Part shown: piece after piece, positions 9,577-19,164 of the stretch
How positions within the stretch are numbered: the stretch's first letter is position 1
Layout: each line of letters begins with the position of its first letter
NCBI GenBank assembly: GCA_021613335.1
Contig: JAJTWR010000053.1
Coordinates: 262,001 to 326,000 of the forward strand
Direction: 5' to 3'
Source: Whitmania pigra
Taxonomy: Eukaryota > Annelida > Clitellata > Hirudinida > Haemopidae
Length of the DNA: 64,000 nt
The notes under the pieces: generated by a model
Database searches by the model: none
Seen by the model: only the letters and a program-made list of their open reading frames with translations
Told to the model about the DNA's origin: nothing
Position numbers and translations under genes: made by a program

Positions 9577-11916
9577 TCAATATTTTTCTCGAATGCTTGC
9601 AGTTCCAAGGCGTGCTATTTCCTGGCACATGTGTGCCGAGGGTTTTCCCGGAACCATTTGGAGGTTATTAAGGTAGTTAATACTGACTGTTCCAAGGGCA
9701 CCTATCACTATTGGTATGGTTTTGGCCCTTACATTCCACATTCTTTGTATTTCAATCTGGAGGTCCTTGTATTTGTTGTACTTTTCCGCTTCTTTCTGGA
9801 TTACATTTTGGTCATCTGGAATTGATATTTCTATAATTTGGCATATTCGCTCCTGTTTATTTACGACTATTATATCTGGTCTATTAGCTGGAATTGTCCT
9901 ATCTGTAATAATTGATTTATCCCAGAGTATATCTAAATTTGTCGTGCTTATAGTAGTTTGTGGTTGATGTTCGTAATATCTGGGATGTGTTTCTATTTGG
10001 AAGTTTTTACAGATCATCCAGTGAATGTATCCTGCCAGCTTGTTATGTCGCTTCGTATACTCTGTTGGTGCCAGCATGGAGCATCCAGATACTATGTGAC
10101 TAATACTTTCAACGTGACTATGGCACATTCTGCATGTTCCTGTCACTTGCTGTTTTAATATCTTCTTTTGAAAGTATCTTGTGTTGAGGGCCTGCTCCTG
10201 TGCTGCTATTATTAGACTTTCTGTCTCAATTTTTAGTTCTGAGCTTTTTAACCATGCCCAAGTTTCCTTCATGTCTATTCCTTTCTTGTTTATTTCGTTA
10301 ATGAACTGACCATGGAGGGCCTTATTTTTATAGTTATTTATATGAAATTTTTCAATTAATTGACTAAATTCATCTTTACTTATAATCTGATTAGTGTCTA
10401 TTGAATAAATTTGATTTATCTTTTCAGTTTCCTTTATGATCGAATACTTCTTCTTTGCTTTGTCAGCTAAATCGATCAAACCCACTAGTCTATCTTGTGT
10501 GTTTGCCTGGATATATGCTTTCAGATTTAGCATTGTTTTTTCAAATGAATTTTCAATACTAATAAGGCCTCTTCCTCCCTCTGATCGTCCAAAGTACAGT
10601 CTGTCTACATCAGCATTAGGATGATGTGCACCTGCCAAGGTAAGTAACTTCCTTGTCCTCCTGTCTATCTTTTGTAGATCGGATCTGAGCCATTCAAGTA
10701 TGCCATAACTATAGCTCATAACGGGGATGGCAAGGTTGTTGATTGCTGTTATCTTGTTTTTTGCATTTAACTGAGTCTTCAGAATCTGTTTGACTCTTTT
10801 ATAGTATTCTTTTTTGATTTTTTCTTTCATCATCTCTTGCTTTATTCCCCCCACTTCCTCCATTCCCAAATATTTGTATGATTCCTCTGCATCAAGGTTT
10901 CTTATGTGAGTGTTGCAGTCAATATCTATTCCATTGCCTAGGACAACTTTTCCTTTTTTAATTTCCACAGCAGCACATTTACTCAGTCCAAATGTCATTT
11001 GAATATCAGAAGAGAATTTTTCAACAATAATTAGTGCTTCTTTCATCTGATCTTTGTTTGTCATGAAGAGTTTCAAATCATCCATATATAATAGGTGCGT
11101 AATGCGTTGACATCCAATGTTATATCCAAATTGTTGTTGGTTTAGGAGTTGAGAGAGAGGGAACAAAGCCATGCAGAAAAGGAGTGCAGAAAGTGAATCC
11201 CCTTGAAAGATTCCTCTTTTTATTGCTATTGTCTCAGTCATTATTAGACCTTTCTCATGGCGAAGGCACATTTTTGTTTTCCATTTTTGCATTGAGCTTT
11301 TAATGAAATCTGTTATGGTAGGACACACTCTATAAATTTTTAATACTTCTATTATCCAGGAATGTGGGAGACTGTCGAATGCTTTTTTATAATCTATCCA
11401 TACCATGTTCAAATCTTTCTTTTGTTTCTTTGCTGATTGAGTGATTGCTAAATCTAATAGCAGTTGATCTTTACAGCCTCTTGGCAGTCTTTTACAACCT
11501 TTTTGCTCTGGGGGAAATAATTCGTTTTTGTGGAAGTGGTCATATATTCTATTGTTTAAAGCACTTGTGAGGATTTTGAACATTGTTGGTAGGCACGCTA
11601 TCGGTCTATAGTTTCTTGGGTCTTTAGTATCCTGTCCTTTGGAAATCAAAAATGTAATACCAGTCACCAACCAATGTGGCAGAAGCAATGGATCTTTCAT
11701 TATATTGTTGTACGCTGATGTTAAAGAAGTGTGCATGACATCCAATTTTTTGACCCAGAAATTTTGCAACTTGTCAATTCCAGGAGCTTTCCAATTGGAG
11801 GTTTGCTTTATGGCCTTTTTTATTTCATCAATTGTAAAATCCTGCCATTCAACTTCTTTTATGTATTCAAAAGCAAACTTTGTCTTTTCAATCCATACTG
11901 CATGTTTATGTTCCAC
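9577..11916 (-). CDS. LINE reverse transcriptase + restriction-like endonuclease
   Basis: About 779 residues in this frame. The RT domain has WIDYKKAFDS (first catalytic Asp ~175), RGIFQGDSLS (~234-243) and YMDD (~277-280). A thumb and linker follow. Then comes a CCHC-type zinc knuckle (C595, C598, H607, C612) and an endonuclease segment with RPD (~679-681) and E696 ahead of a Lys-rich helix, as in R2/R4-type elements. The real N-terminus lies upstream: in this frame coding resemblance continues before the first Met and meets the end of the 11958-13043 frame. The two are separated by one base shift at the GGGG run 11966-11969 (+ strand). It would copy the element's RNA at nicked target DNA; in this copy the frameshift probably blocks that. 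Confidence 0.85.
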   Translation of the reverse strand: MEHKHAVWIEKTKFAFEYIKEVEWQDFTIDEIKKAIKQTSNWKAPGIDKLQNFWVKKLDVMHTSLTSAYNNIMKDPLLLPHWLVTGITFLISKGQDTKDPRNYRPIACLPTMFKILTSALNNRIYDHFHKNELFPPEQKGCKRLPRGCKDQLLLDLAITQSAKKQKKDLNMVWIDYKKAFDSLPHSWIIEVLKIYRVCPTITDFIKSSMQKWKTKMCLRHEKGLIMTETIAIKRGIFQGDSLSALLFCMALFPLSQLLNQQQFGYNIGCQRITHLLYMDDLKLFMTNKDQMKEALIIVEKFSSDIQMTFGLSKCAAVEIKKGKVVLGNGIDIDCNTHIRNLDAEESYKYLGMEEVGGIKQEMMKEKIKKEYYKRVKQILKTQLNAKNKITAINNLAIPVMSYSYGILEWLRSDLQKIDRRTRKLLTLAGAHHPNADVDRLYFGRSEGGRGLISIENSFEKTMLNLKAYIQANTQDRLVGLIDLADKAKKKYSIIKETEKINQIYSIDTNQIISKDEFSQLIEKFHINNYKNKALHGQFINEINKKGIDMKETWAWLKSSELKIETESLIIAAQEQALNTRYFQKKILKQQVTGTCRMCHSHVESISHIVSGCSMLAPTEYTKRHNKLAGYIHWMICKNFQIETHPRYYEHQPQTTISTTNLDILWDKSIITDRTIPANRPDIIVVNKQERICQIIEISIPDDQNVIQKEAEKYNKYKDLQIEIQRMWNVRAKTIPIVIGALGTVSINYLNNLQMVPGKPSAHMCQEIARLGTASIREKY

Positions 11917-11957
11917 TTGATTCTCTAGGATTTGTCTCCAGAAATTGTCTATATCAG

Positions 11958-13043
11958 TTAACTTTGGGGATCTTTTATTTCATTGTTTTGTTTTTTGAGC
12001 TGTCTGTAAAACTTTTTCATGTCATTTTCAAAAAGTTTATTTTGGTGATATTGGTTGGTTCGTCTATTGAATCTCTTCAATCTTTGGGTTTTTGCATTCA
12101 TTTTCATAATTGTGGTGGCTTTAGCATCATGAACTTGATCTAGTGTCAACTCGAACTTAGAGCATATTTTTTTCACTTTATCTTTAACTCTAGGACAAAG
12201 GTTTCCTTTTTGGAATTCTTGTATTAGAGCAAGATCTTTTCTGAAGCCATCAATTGTTTTCTGTATTCTAATTTTCCACATTGGTGTTTGGTTTTGGTGC
12301 CTTGCATTTATTCTTTCTAGTTTTTCTCCTGAAATTACTGATGCTACAGCACAAATTGTATGATTTATCTCTGTTAGATCAGAGGCTTGCGATGACATTT
12401 TTTCTAAGGCTCTGTTGGCCAATTGTAATTCTTTTGAAATGTATTTTGGTATTCTGATTTTATTTAAAGTTCTCCTTTCTTCTATTTTAAATGTCTTCAC
12501 TTCTGATATTTTTTGTCTGACTTTATTTATCATGGTTCTTAGTTCATCAATATCTGGTCTTTCATTATCAGGAGTCAATGGATTTCTTATAACTTTTTGG
12601 AGATTCTGAGGCTTTGTTGCGTCATTTCGATTTTGAATTTCTAAGGTAACATCTTCATCAATTTCTTTTATTTCCGTGACAGACAATTTATTTTGTTTCA
12701 ATATGAACCTTCTCATGTTACTTAATTTCTTGGGTGTCATATTTGGGAAGTCATCTGGGTTTTTAAGTCTCCACACATTATAAGTATTTTGAGTAATTTT
12801 TTCTGTTGTTGTTGTCTTAGAAAATTGATATGCCCAAATCACTGTTTTATATTTATCTTTGGTCCAATTTTGTCTTTTTCTATCTGGAGTGTGAGGAACC
12901 TGAAGAAGACTACACACTGATTCTATATCTTGTTCGTCATGATTTATATTGTTATATATATTTATTGATTTTGTTATTTTTCTTGAATTAGATTTATTAA
13001 AACTCTTTTCCATTTCATTTTTAATTCCTTGACCTGATCCCAT
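11958..13043 (-). CDS. LINE second frame, N-terminal part of pol
   Basis: About 361 residues, basic and Lys-rich. Residues ~55-110 read as a helical segment beginning RQNWTKDKYKTVIWAY and passing through VWRLKNP. Similar segments open the polymerase of some R2/R4-like LINEs and may bind DNA. It starts 5 bases after the ORF1 stop, an arrangement suited to translational reinitiation. It ends in a stop about 40 bases before the RT frame's first Met, and a one-base shift at 11966-11969 would connect the two. It is therefore probably the first third of a single polyprotein, not a separate gene. Confidence 0.7.
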   Translation of the reverse strand: MGSGQGIKNEMEKSFNKSNSRKITKSINIYNNINHDEQDIESVCSLLQVPHTPDRKRQNWTKDKYKTVIWAYQFSKTTTTEKITQNTYNVWRLKNPDDFPNMTPKKLSNMRRFILKQNKLSVTEIKEIDEDVTLEIQNRNDATKPQNLQKVIRNPLTPDNERPDIDELRTMINKVRQKISEVKTFKIEERRTLNKIRIPKYISKELQLANRALEKMSSQASDLTEINHTICAVASVISGEKLERINARHQNQTPMWKIRIQKTIDGFRKDLALIQEFQKGNLCPRVKDKVKKICSKFELTLDQVHDAKATTIMKMNAKTQRLKRFNRRTNQYHQNKLFENDMKKFYRQLKKQNNEIKDPQS

Positions 13044-13048
13044 TCCAT

Positions 13049-13741
13049 TTAAAGATTTTTATTCTTTTTGTATGTCACTGCAAAGAATTTTCCAGGTTGC
13101 CCTTTAATTCTTATGCCCCAACAATCAGCATCTTCTTTCAGGGATATCTCATGTTTTTTCTCAGAAATAAGCTTTCTACATTCTTCTCTTTCTTCTTTTG
13201 ACATGTCATGGTTTAACATAACATTTTTAAATGTAACACTTTTCTTTAGCTTGAAACTGTTTTCCATTATCAAGTTTTTGGCTGTGTAATTTTCCAGTTT
13301 AACAAGTACTGGTCTATTATTTGGATCATCATCTCTTCTTTTGCCCATCCTAAAGAAATCTTTCAGGGATGCATCTAATTCTTGCCCAGTGATTTCTTTC
13401 ATGAGTTTCAGAATCATGTCTTTATCTTTTGCCTTAGAATTCTCTGGCAAATTATAAATGACTATGTTGTTTCTTCTTTTTAATTTTTCATCACTGCTTT
13501 CAATTTTTTCTTTGGCATCGATTACATTGGTTTGCACTTTTTTAACATGGGTAGCAAGAGTTTCAACTTTTTCTGTGAACAAATCTGACCATTTCTTTGC
13601 TTCTTGCTTGTTTTCTTGCAGTCTCTCTTGGATTTGTTTCTTTTCAATTGAATTTTCTTTCAGCGTTCTTTCAATGACATCCATTTTTTTATTCATTTCT
13701 TGCAACTCATCTAATTTATTTTTCATCTCAATCATTTGCAT
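13049..13741 (-). CDS. LINE ORF1, L1-type RNA-binding protein
   Basis: About 230 residues. Residues 1-~90 form a heptad-rich coiled coil (Lys, Glu, Leu). Residues ~93-190 match the L1-ORF1-type RRM: RRNNIVIYNLPE, then FFRMGKR, RPVLVKLE, MLNHDMSKEEREECRKL. The C-terminal domain is short. Such proteins trimerise and coat the element RNA. The same frame continues upstream with coiled-coil-like sequence but is cut by a TAA at about 13747-13749, so the original N-terminus may have been longer. Confidence 0.8.
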   Translation of the reverse strand: MQMIEMKNKLDELQEMNKKMDVIERTLKENSIEKKQIQERLQENKQEAKKWSDLFTEKVETLATHVKKVQTNVIDAKEKIESSDEKLKRRNNIVIYNLPENSKAKDKDMILKLMKEITGQELDASLKDFFRMGKRRDDDPNNRPVLVKLENYTAKNLIMENSFKLKKSVTFKNVMLNHDMSKEEREECRKLISEKKHEISLKEDADCWGIRIKGQPGKFFAVTYKKNKNL

Positions 13742-14162
13742 TCTGTGTTAATCAATTTCAGTTTGTCTCATTTCATTCTCCTGCATCATTTTCTTGATTT
13801 CCCGAATCTCAATCAGACTTTCATTTACCTTGCACTGATCCTTTGACTCCTCCACATTGCTAGTCAGAATTTTTAACCTTTCTCGTTACATTTATAACAG
13901 TTTTCACACAAATTCAATCCTAACAACTCCGTTACAGATTTTTCTCTGGATTTGATTCGCTGCGGGGGGTTTTATTCCCAAGGGCATTTGCGGAAACAGA
14001 GGGCGAGGGCAAGGGAAGGGCAGGCAACGGAGGGAGGGCAAAGGCGAGACAAAACTGGAAAGAGCCACGGAAGAACGAAAGAGCAAGGGGGAAAGCGCGG
14101 GAAGAAGGCACAAAGCGGAGGAAAGCCCAGCGCGGCGCAAGAGCGGCCGAACGGAATACAAC

Positions 14163-16055
14163 GGGGAGGAGGAGGGGAGGAGGAGGAGGAGAGGAGGAGG
14201 GAGGAGGAGGAGGAGGAGGAGGGAGGAGGGAGGAGGAGGAGGAGGAGGAGGAGGAGGAGGCGAGGAGGAGGAGGAGGAGGAGGAGGAGGAGGGAGGAGGA
14301 GGAGGATGAGGAGGAGGAGGAGGAGGAGGAGGAGGAGGAGGAGGAGGAGGAGGAGGAGGAGTGAGGAGGAGGAGGAGGGAGGAGGAGGAGGAGGAGGAGG
14401 AGGAGGAGGAGGAGGAGGAGAGGAGGAGGATGAGGTAGGAGGAGGGAGGAGGAGGAGAGGAGGAGGAGGAGGAGGAGGAGGAGGAGGAGGGAGGAGTGAG
14501 GAGGAGGAGGAGGAGGAGAGGAGGAGGAGGAGTGATGAGAGGAGGAGGAGGAGAGGAGGCGGAGATAGAGGCGAGGAGGAGGAGGAGGAGGAGGAGGAGG
14601 AGGAGGAGGTAGGAGGAGGAGGAGAGGAGGGGAGGAGGAGGAGGAGGAGGAGGGAGGAGGAGGAGGAGGAGGAGGAGGAGGAGGAGGAGGAGGAGGAGGA
14701 GGAGGAGGAGAGGAGGAGGATGGAGGAGGAGGAGGAAGGAGGAGGAGAGGAGGAGGAGAGGAGGAGGAGGAGGAGGAGGAGGGTAGGAGGAGGATGGAGG
14801 AGGAGAGGAGGAGGAGAGGAGGAGGAGAGGGAGGGAGGAGGAGGAGGAGGAGGAGGAGGATGAAGGAGGAGTAGGAGGAGGAGGAGGAGGAGGAGGAGGA
14901 GGCGGAGGAGGTAGGAGGAGGAGGGAGGAGGAGGAGGAGGCGGAGGAGGAGGAGGGAGGAGGAGGAGGAGGAGGAGGAGGAGGAGGAGGAGGAGGAGGAG
15001 GAGGTAGGAGGAGGAGGAGGGAGGAGGAGGAGGAGGAGGAGGGAGGAGGAGGAGGCGGAGGAGGAGGAGGAGGAGGAGGAGGAGGAGGAGGAGGAGGAGG
15101 AGGATGGAGGAGTAGGAGGAGGAGGAGGAGGAAGGAGGAGGCGGAGGAGGAGGAGGAAGGAGGAGGAGGAGGAGGAGGAGGAGGAGGTAGGAGGAGGATG
15201 GAGAGGAGGATGAGAGGAGGGAGTAGGGGAGGAGGCGGAGGAGGAGGATGAGGTGAGGAGGAGAGGAGGAGGAGGAGGAGGAGGAGGAGGGTGAGAGGAG
15301 GAGAGGAGGGAGGAGCAGTGAGGAGGAGGAGGAGGAGGATGGAGGGAGGAGAGGAGGAGGAGGAGGAGAGGAGGAGGAGGGAGGAGGAGGAGGAGGAGGA
15401 GAGGAGGAGGAGGAGGAGGAGGAGGATGAGGAGGAGGAGGAGGAGGGAGGAGGAGAGGAGGAGGAGGAGGAGGAGGAGGAGGAGGAGGAGGGGAGGAGGT
15501 AGGAGGAGGAGGGAGGAGGTGAGGAGAGGAGGAGGGGAGGAGGAGGAGAGGAGGAGGAGGAGGAGGAGTGGAGGAGGTAGGAGGAGGAGGAGGAGGAGGA
15601 GGAGATAGGGAGGAGGAGGAGGAGGAGGAGGAGGAGGAGGAGGATGGAGGGGAGGAGGAGAGGAGGAGGAGGCGGAGGAGGAGGAGAGGAGGAGGAGGAG
15701 GAGGAGGAGGAGGAGGAGGAGGAGGAGAGGATGAGGAGGAGGAGGAGGAGAGGAGGAGGATGGAGGAGGATGAGGAGGAGAGGAGGAGTAGGAGGAGGAG
15801 GAGGAGGCGGAGGAGGAGGAGGAGAGGAGGAGGAGGAGGAGGGGAGGAGGAGGAGGAGGGAGGAGGAGGAGATGAGGAGGAGGATAGAGGAGGAGGAGGA
15901 GAGGATGAGGATGCGGAGGAGGAGAGGAGGAGGAGGAGTAGGAGGAGGAGGAGATGAGAGGAGTAGGGAGGATGAGGAGGAGGAGGAGAGGATTAGGAGG
16001 AGGAGGAGGAGGATGAGTGAGGAGGAGGAGGAGGATTATATTCGGAGTGATGGGG
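14163..16055. repeat. 1.9-kb interrupted (GGA)n tract
   Basis: Nearly continuous GGA/GAG repeat with GGGA, GGC, GTA and GAT interruptions. The + strand is purine-only over long stretches. It passes into a GGATTA-type transition and then (TTA)n at 16099. The long apparent proteins (E, R and G runs) are artefacts. It adjoins the 5' end of the LINE. Confidence 0.95.
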
Positions 16056-16098
16056 ATGATTAGGATTAGGAGGCGGAGGATTAGGAGGAGGAGGATTA

Positions 16099-16233
<135 letters not shown>

Positions 16234-17770
16234 GATTAGACGAACTTAACATGATCTAAAAAATTATTAATGGACCTTAAACATGTGGACAATCGTTGCA
16301 TCATGTGTTACAATGTGTAACAAACTTATTTGATAAATATGAAGACGTAAATGTTTGAACGTAATTAAATCTATTTGTTAATCATTATATGTATTTGTTA
16401 ATGTTACTAAATCAATAGTATTTATTGGATTATTGTTTTCAAATAATTTATATTTTACTGTGTTAATTTTCTGAAATTCCAGATTTTGTTCAGACTCTGG
16501 ATGAAACTGCTGATTTATTTGTAAATCTTGAAGCAGATGTGTCTCTGTAGAAAAAAAAGATTTTTGTAATATTAAAGTTTCAAAGTGCCAACAAATTATA
16601 AAAGCCCTTGATTTTACTAAAATGTTTAATAAATAATAATTAATATTCTGGGTCTATCCTTTTATCATTTGATGGGGCAATTGGATAAATTATCTAGGAT
16701 TTATGTTAAACAAATTCAATAGAAATGAGAATAATTGAATAATTGACTAATTGACTAATTGCAAGAAAAAATATGTTTTTTTGTTATGTTTGTTTGTATG
16801 CATGAATATTTTGCTTGATTGATTGAATAAAATTCTTGTCCATGTTTTAGTCATTTGGAATAATGCCACTCAAAAAATGATTTGATGATGATTCTTTAAA
16901 ACTTCCAACCCATATCAGAACATTTAGAAATTAGTTAAGACGAGAAAGTGACTGTGTTTATGTACCCTTTGTAATTGTGGTTAAACAGGAGTGGTTGCAT
17001 GATAAAATTTTCCATATATACGACTATGTCTGGTCTGGTTTGGTTTGGACTCTGGATAGTGTCATTGTTTTTTTTTATAAGGCTGCAAATAAATGTTCAT
17101 TTGAAGGAACATAAACATCAGAAAAAGGTCGAGAGATTTTGTTTTTTAGTGAATGTAATTGACTTTGTTTGTTAAAATGCGGTTAAAAACATAATATTTA
17201 ATCATTCACAATCACTTGAACTCAATAATAATGACATTATTTTTTTATAATATAATTTTATTACGTACTAATAATATTTATTTACATTGTTATGCATTAT
17301 TACTGTAATGTAAAATACAACTGTATATAAAATAATGCAATGTGTTTAAGAAAAAAACTAAAGACATTTGTGGAAATGTTCAAAAGTTACTAAATTCCAA
17401 GAAGCAAAAACAGTCGGTAAATCTTCAGTCAAATTCAAATATCTTTGAAATTCGGTGTTTGCTGTTATTATTCCATTTTTCATTATAAAATCTATCTTTC
17501 CACGCTTATGGCTTTACCCTCGTAAACGTCAGGTTTTCACGAATGTCTTCAATTTAGAATTCTACAGCTTTAGTGGACCAATCCTATGGTTATTTGTTAA
17601 CAAATTGTGGGCCACTGGATGGTTGTCAGATGATTAATTTTAGGTTCCTTTTTTTTCTTAGAAAACTTTGACTGAGTAGAGTTTGAAAAACAAGCGGTAA
17701 ATCTTCAGCTGAAGGCAAAAATCATCTTGGTTGACATTCGCTCTTTGTACGCAATTAGGGCGTGAAAAGT
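16234..17770. other. intergenic, no gene seen
   Basis: AT-rich DNA with no convincing coding exon. Short open frames lack family resemblance or splice context. Confidence 0.4.
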
Positions 17771-17773
17771 CTT

Positions 17774-17780
17774 TATAAAA
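17774..17780 (+). promoter_or_regulatory. TATA box of lysozyme gene 2
   Basis: TATAAAA lies 60 bases before the start codon at 17840, matching the arrangement in lysozyme gene 1. Confidence 0.6.
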
Positions 17781-17839
17781 CGAGACCTACTTGATGCACA
17801 ATAGTCTCGAACTGAACTTACAATCTTAATATCTTCATA

Positions 17840-19057
17840 ATGAACTACGCTATTTTTGCTGTATTAGTGGCACTTTATGGTTGGTTGATTTACGTGTTTC
17901 ATACTAGATCTATATAGTGTACATACCTACAGGCAGGTACTGTATGTACTTTGTAGTGAAAATATTAGTAAATAAACCATATAGTAATTAAATGCATACT
18001 CTGTTTAGGTGAAAATTTCAGAAAGGCAGCAATATCAATGAGAGCAGAGAATGTGGCAAATGATTATGGCATAAAAATGCTGTAATACATAATGCTGAAA
18101 TACCTTTGAATGATAATTTCAATTTAATTTTCCTTTCAGTAATAACAATAATAACCTTTTTTAATTCCCAGTCACCGACTTTGCGCAATGCACTGTCCCA
18201 TCCGACTGCCTGAGATGCATTTGCCAGGTAAATTATTTTAATTACATTACATATCTTATTTGCTTATGTACACTAATTAAAAATTTAATAGATATAATAT
18301 AGATATATAGAATAAAATATTCCATTAACCAATTTCAAATAGTAGCCACTGTTATTGTATTACAAAATATTTTATTAATCTGGTCATATCAGTAACAAGT
18401 GTTAAAAGCATTTTTTTGCAATCGAAAACCTAGTTAGTAATCAATAATGTTTATGCGTGTAGTAGTTGAATATATAAGAATAATCAATCTCAATAATAAT
18501 CAATAATAGTCTCTCTAAGAATTTTCAAATTTTTCTGCGTTTTTGCACAGCTATTATTTTTCAAACAATTCTTTAAAAGTATCTTCCAGGTCTAAAAAAA
18601 CTAGTTTTTTACAATCTCATCAGGCAGAGGGATGTGACAGTGAAATTGGAAAGTGTGGCATGGACGTGGGAAGTCTGAGCTGTGGTCCTTACCAGATCAA
18701 GGAGCCCTACTGGATCGACTGTGGCAGACTAGGAGGAGGTAAGGGATATCACAACCCCATCGTTAAACATATTTATAACTATTACCTTTAACGACTTGCA
18801 TAATCATCAACAGCCAATTAATCTTTAATCTCCACCCATGTTTTCAAACTTTTATACCAGATTACCAGCGATGTGCTAAGGACAAATCGTGTTCTGAAAG
18901 GTGCGTCCATGCTTACATGGAGAGATACGCTCGCAGATGTACTGGTGGACGCCAGCCGACCTGCCAAGACTATGCCAAAATCCACAATGGCGGACCCAAC
19001 GGATGCCATTCTTCAAGCAACCATTACTGGGATAACGTCAGGAGATGTTTGGGCTGA
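17840..19057 (+). CDS. invertebrate-type (i-type) lysozyme, gene 2
   Basis: Four exons, with the same phases as gene 1: 17840-17879, 18172-18227, 18624-18738 and 18861-19057, giving about 135 residues. The signal peptide is MNYAIFAVLVALY plus a few residues. Conserved parts are CLRCICQ, AEGC, MDVGSLSCGPYQIKEPYW, CSERCVHAYMERYA, CQDYAKIHNGGP, HYWDNVRRC. The likely catalytic pair is E34 and D46, and the MDVGS context is canonical, so this copy is the better candidate for an active muramidase. Exons 3 and 4 are much more alike between the two genes than exon 2, as expected after tandem duplication; the LINE and GGA tract now lie between them. Polyadenylation signals occur at 19133 and 19155. Confidence 0.93.
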
Positions 19058-19132
19058 AGAGATAAGAAGGAACATTGCCTCACGTTGCGACCATTTTAAA
19101 GATGGCTGTTGATGTATCAAATTCTAAATTAA

Positions 19133-19138
19133 AATAAA
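19133..19138 (+). promoter_or_regulatory. polyadenylation signal of lysozyme gene 2
   Basis: AATAAA lies 76 bases after the stop; a second copy is at 19155-19160. Confidence 0.6.
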
Positions 19139-19164
19139 GATTTGTTTTACTTTGAATAAATATC

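Larger units (their letters stand above)
9346..14165 (-). mobile_element. non-LTR retrotransposon (LINE) with restriction-like endonuclease
   Basis: On the - strand the element runs from a C/T-rich 5' region (about 14165-13750) through an L1-type ORF1, a second open frame and a reverse-transcriptase frame. It continues into a GC-rich 3' UTR (about 9576-9490) and ends in a (GAA)n-type tail at 9490-9346. The C-terminal CCHC and PD-(D/E)xK-like part place the polymerase with the R2/R4/NeSL-type families, not the APE-type L1 families. It looks recent: long open frames, one frameshift at about 11966 and one stop near the ORF1 start. Target-site duplications cannot be recognised because both ends abut microsatellites. 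Confidence 0.85.

Noticed and set aside
8871..9676. Open frames rich in L, I, V, C and Y
   Set aside because: Translations of TTATTG, TTC and related microsatellites.
12415..13751. Several + strand open frames across the LINE
   Set aside because: They are antisense to the well-supported - strand retrotransposon frames.
13952..16063. Long open frames rich in E, R and G
   Set aside because: They are translations of the (GGA)n repeat and have no other coding evidence.
18818..19009. - strand frame antisense to lysozyme exon 4
   Set aside because: The + strand lysozyme exon explains the conservation.
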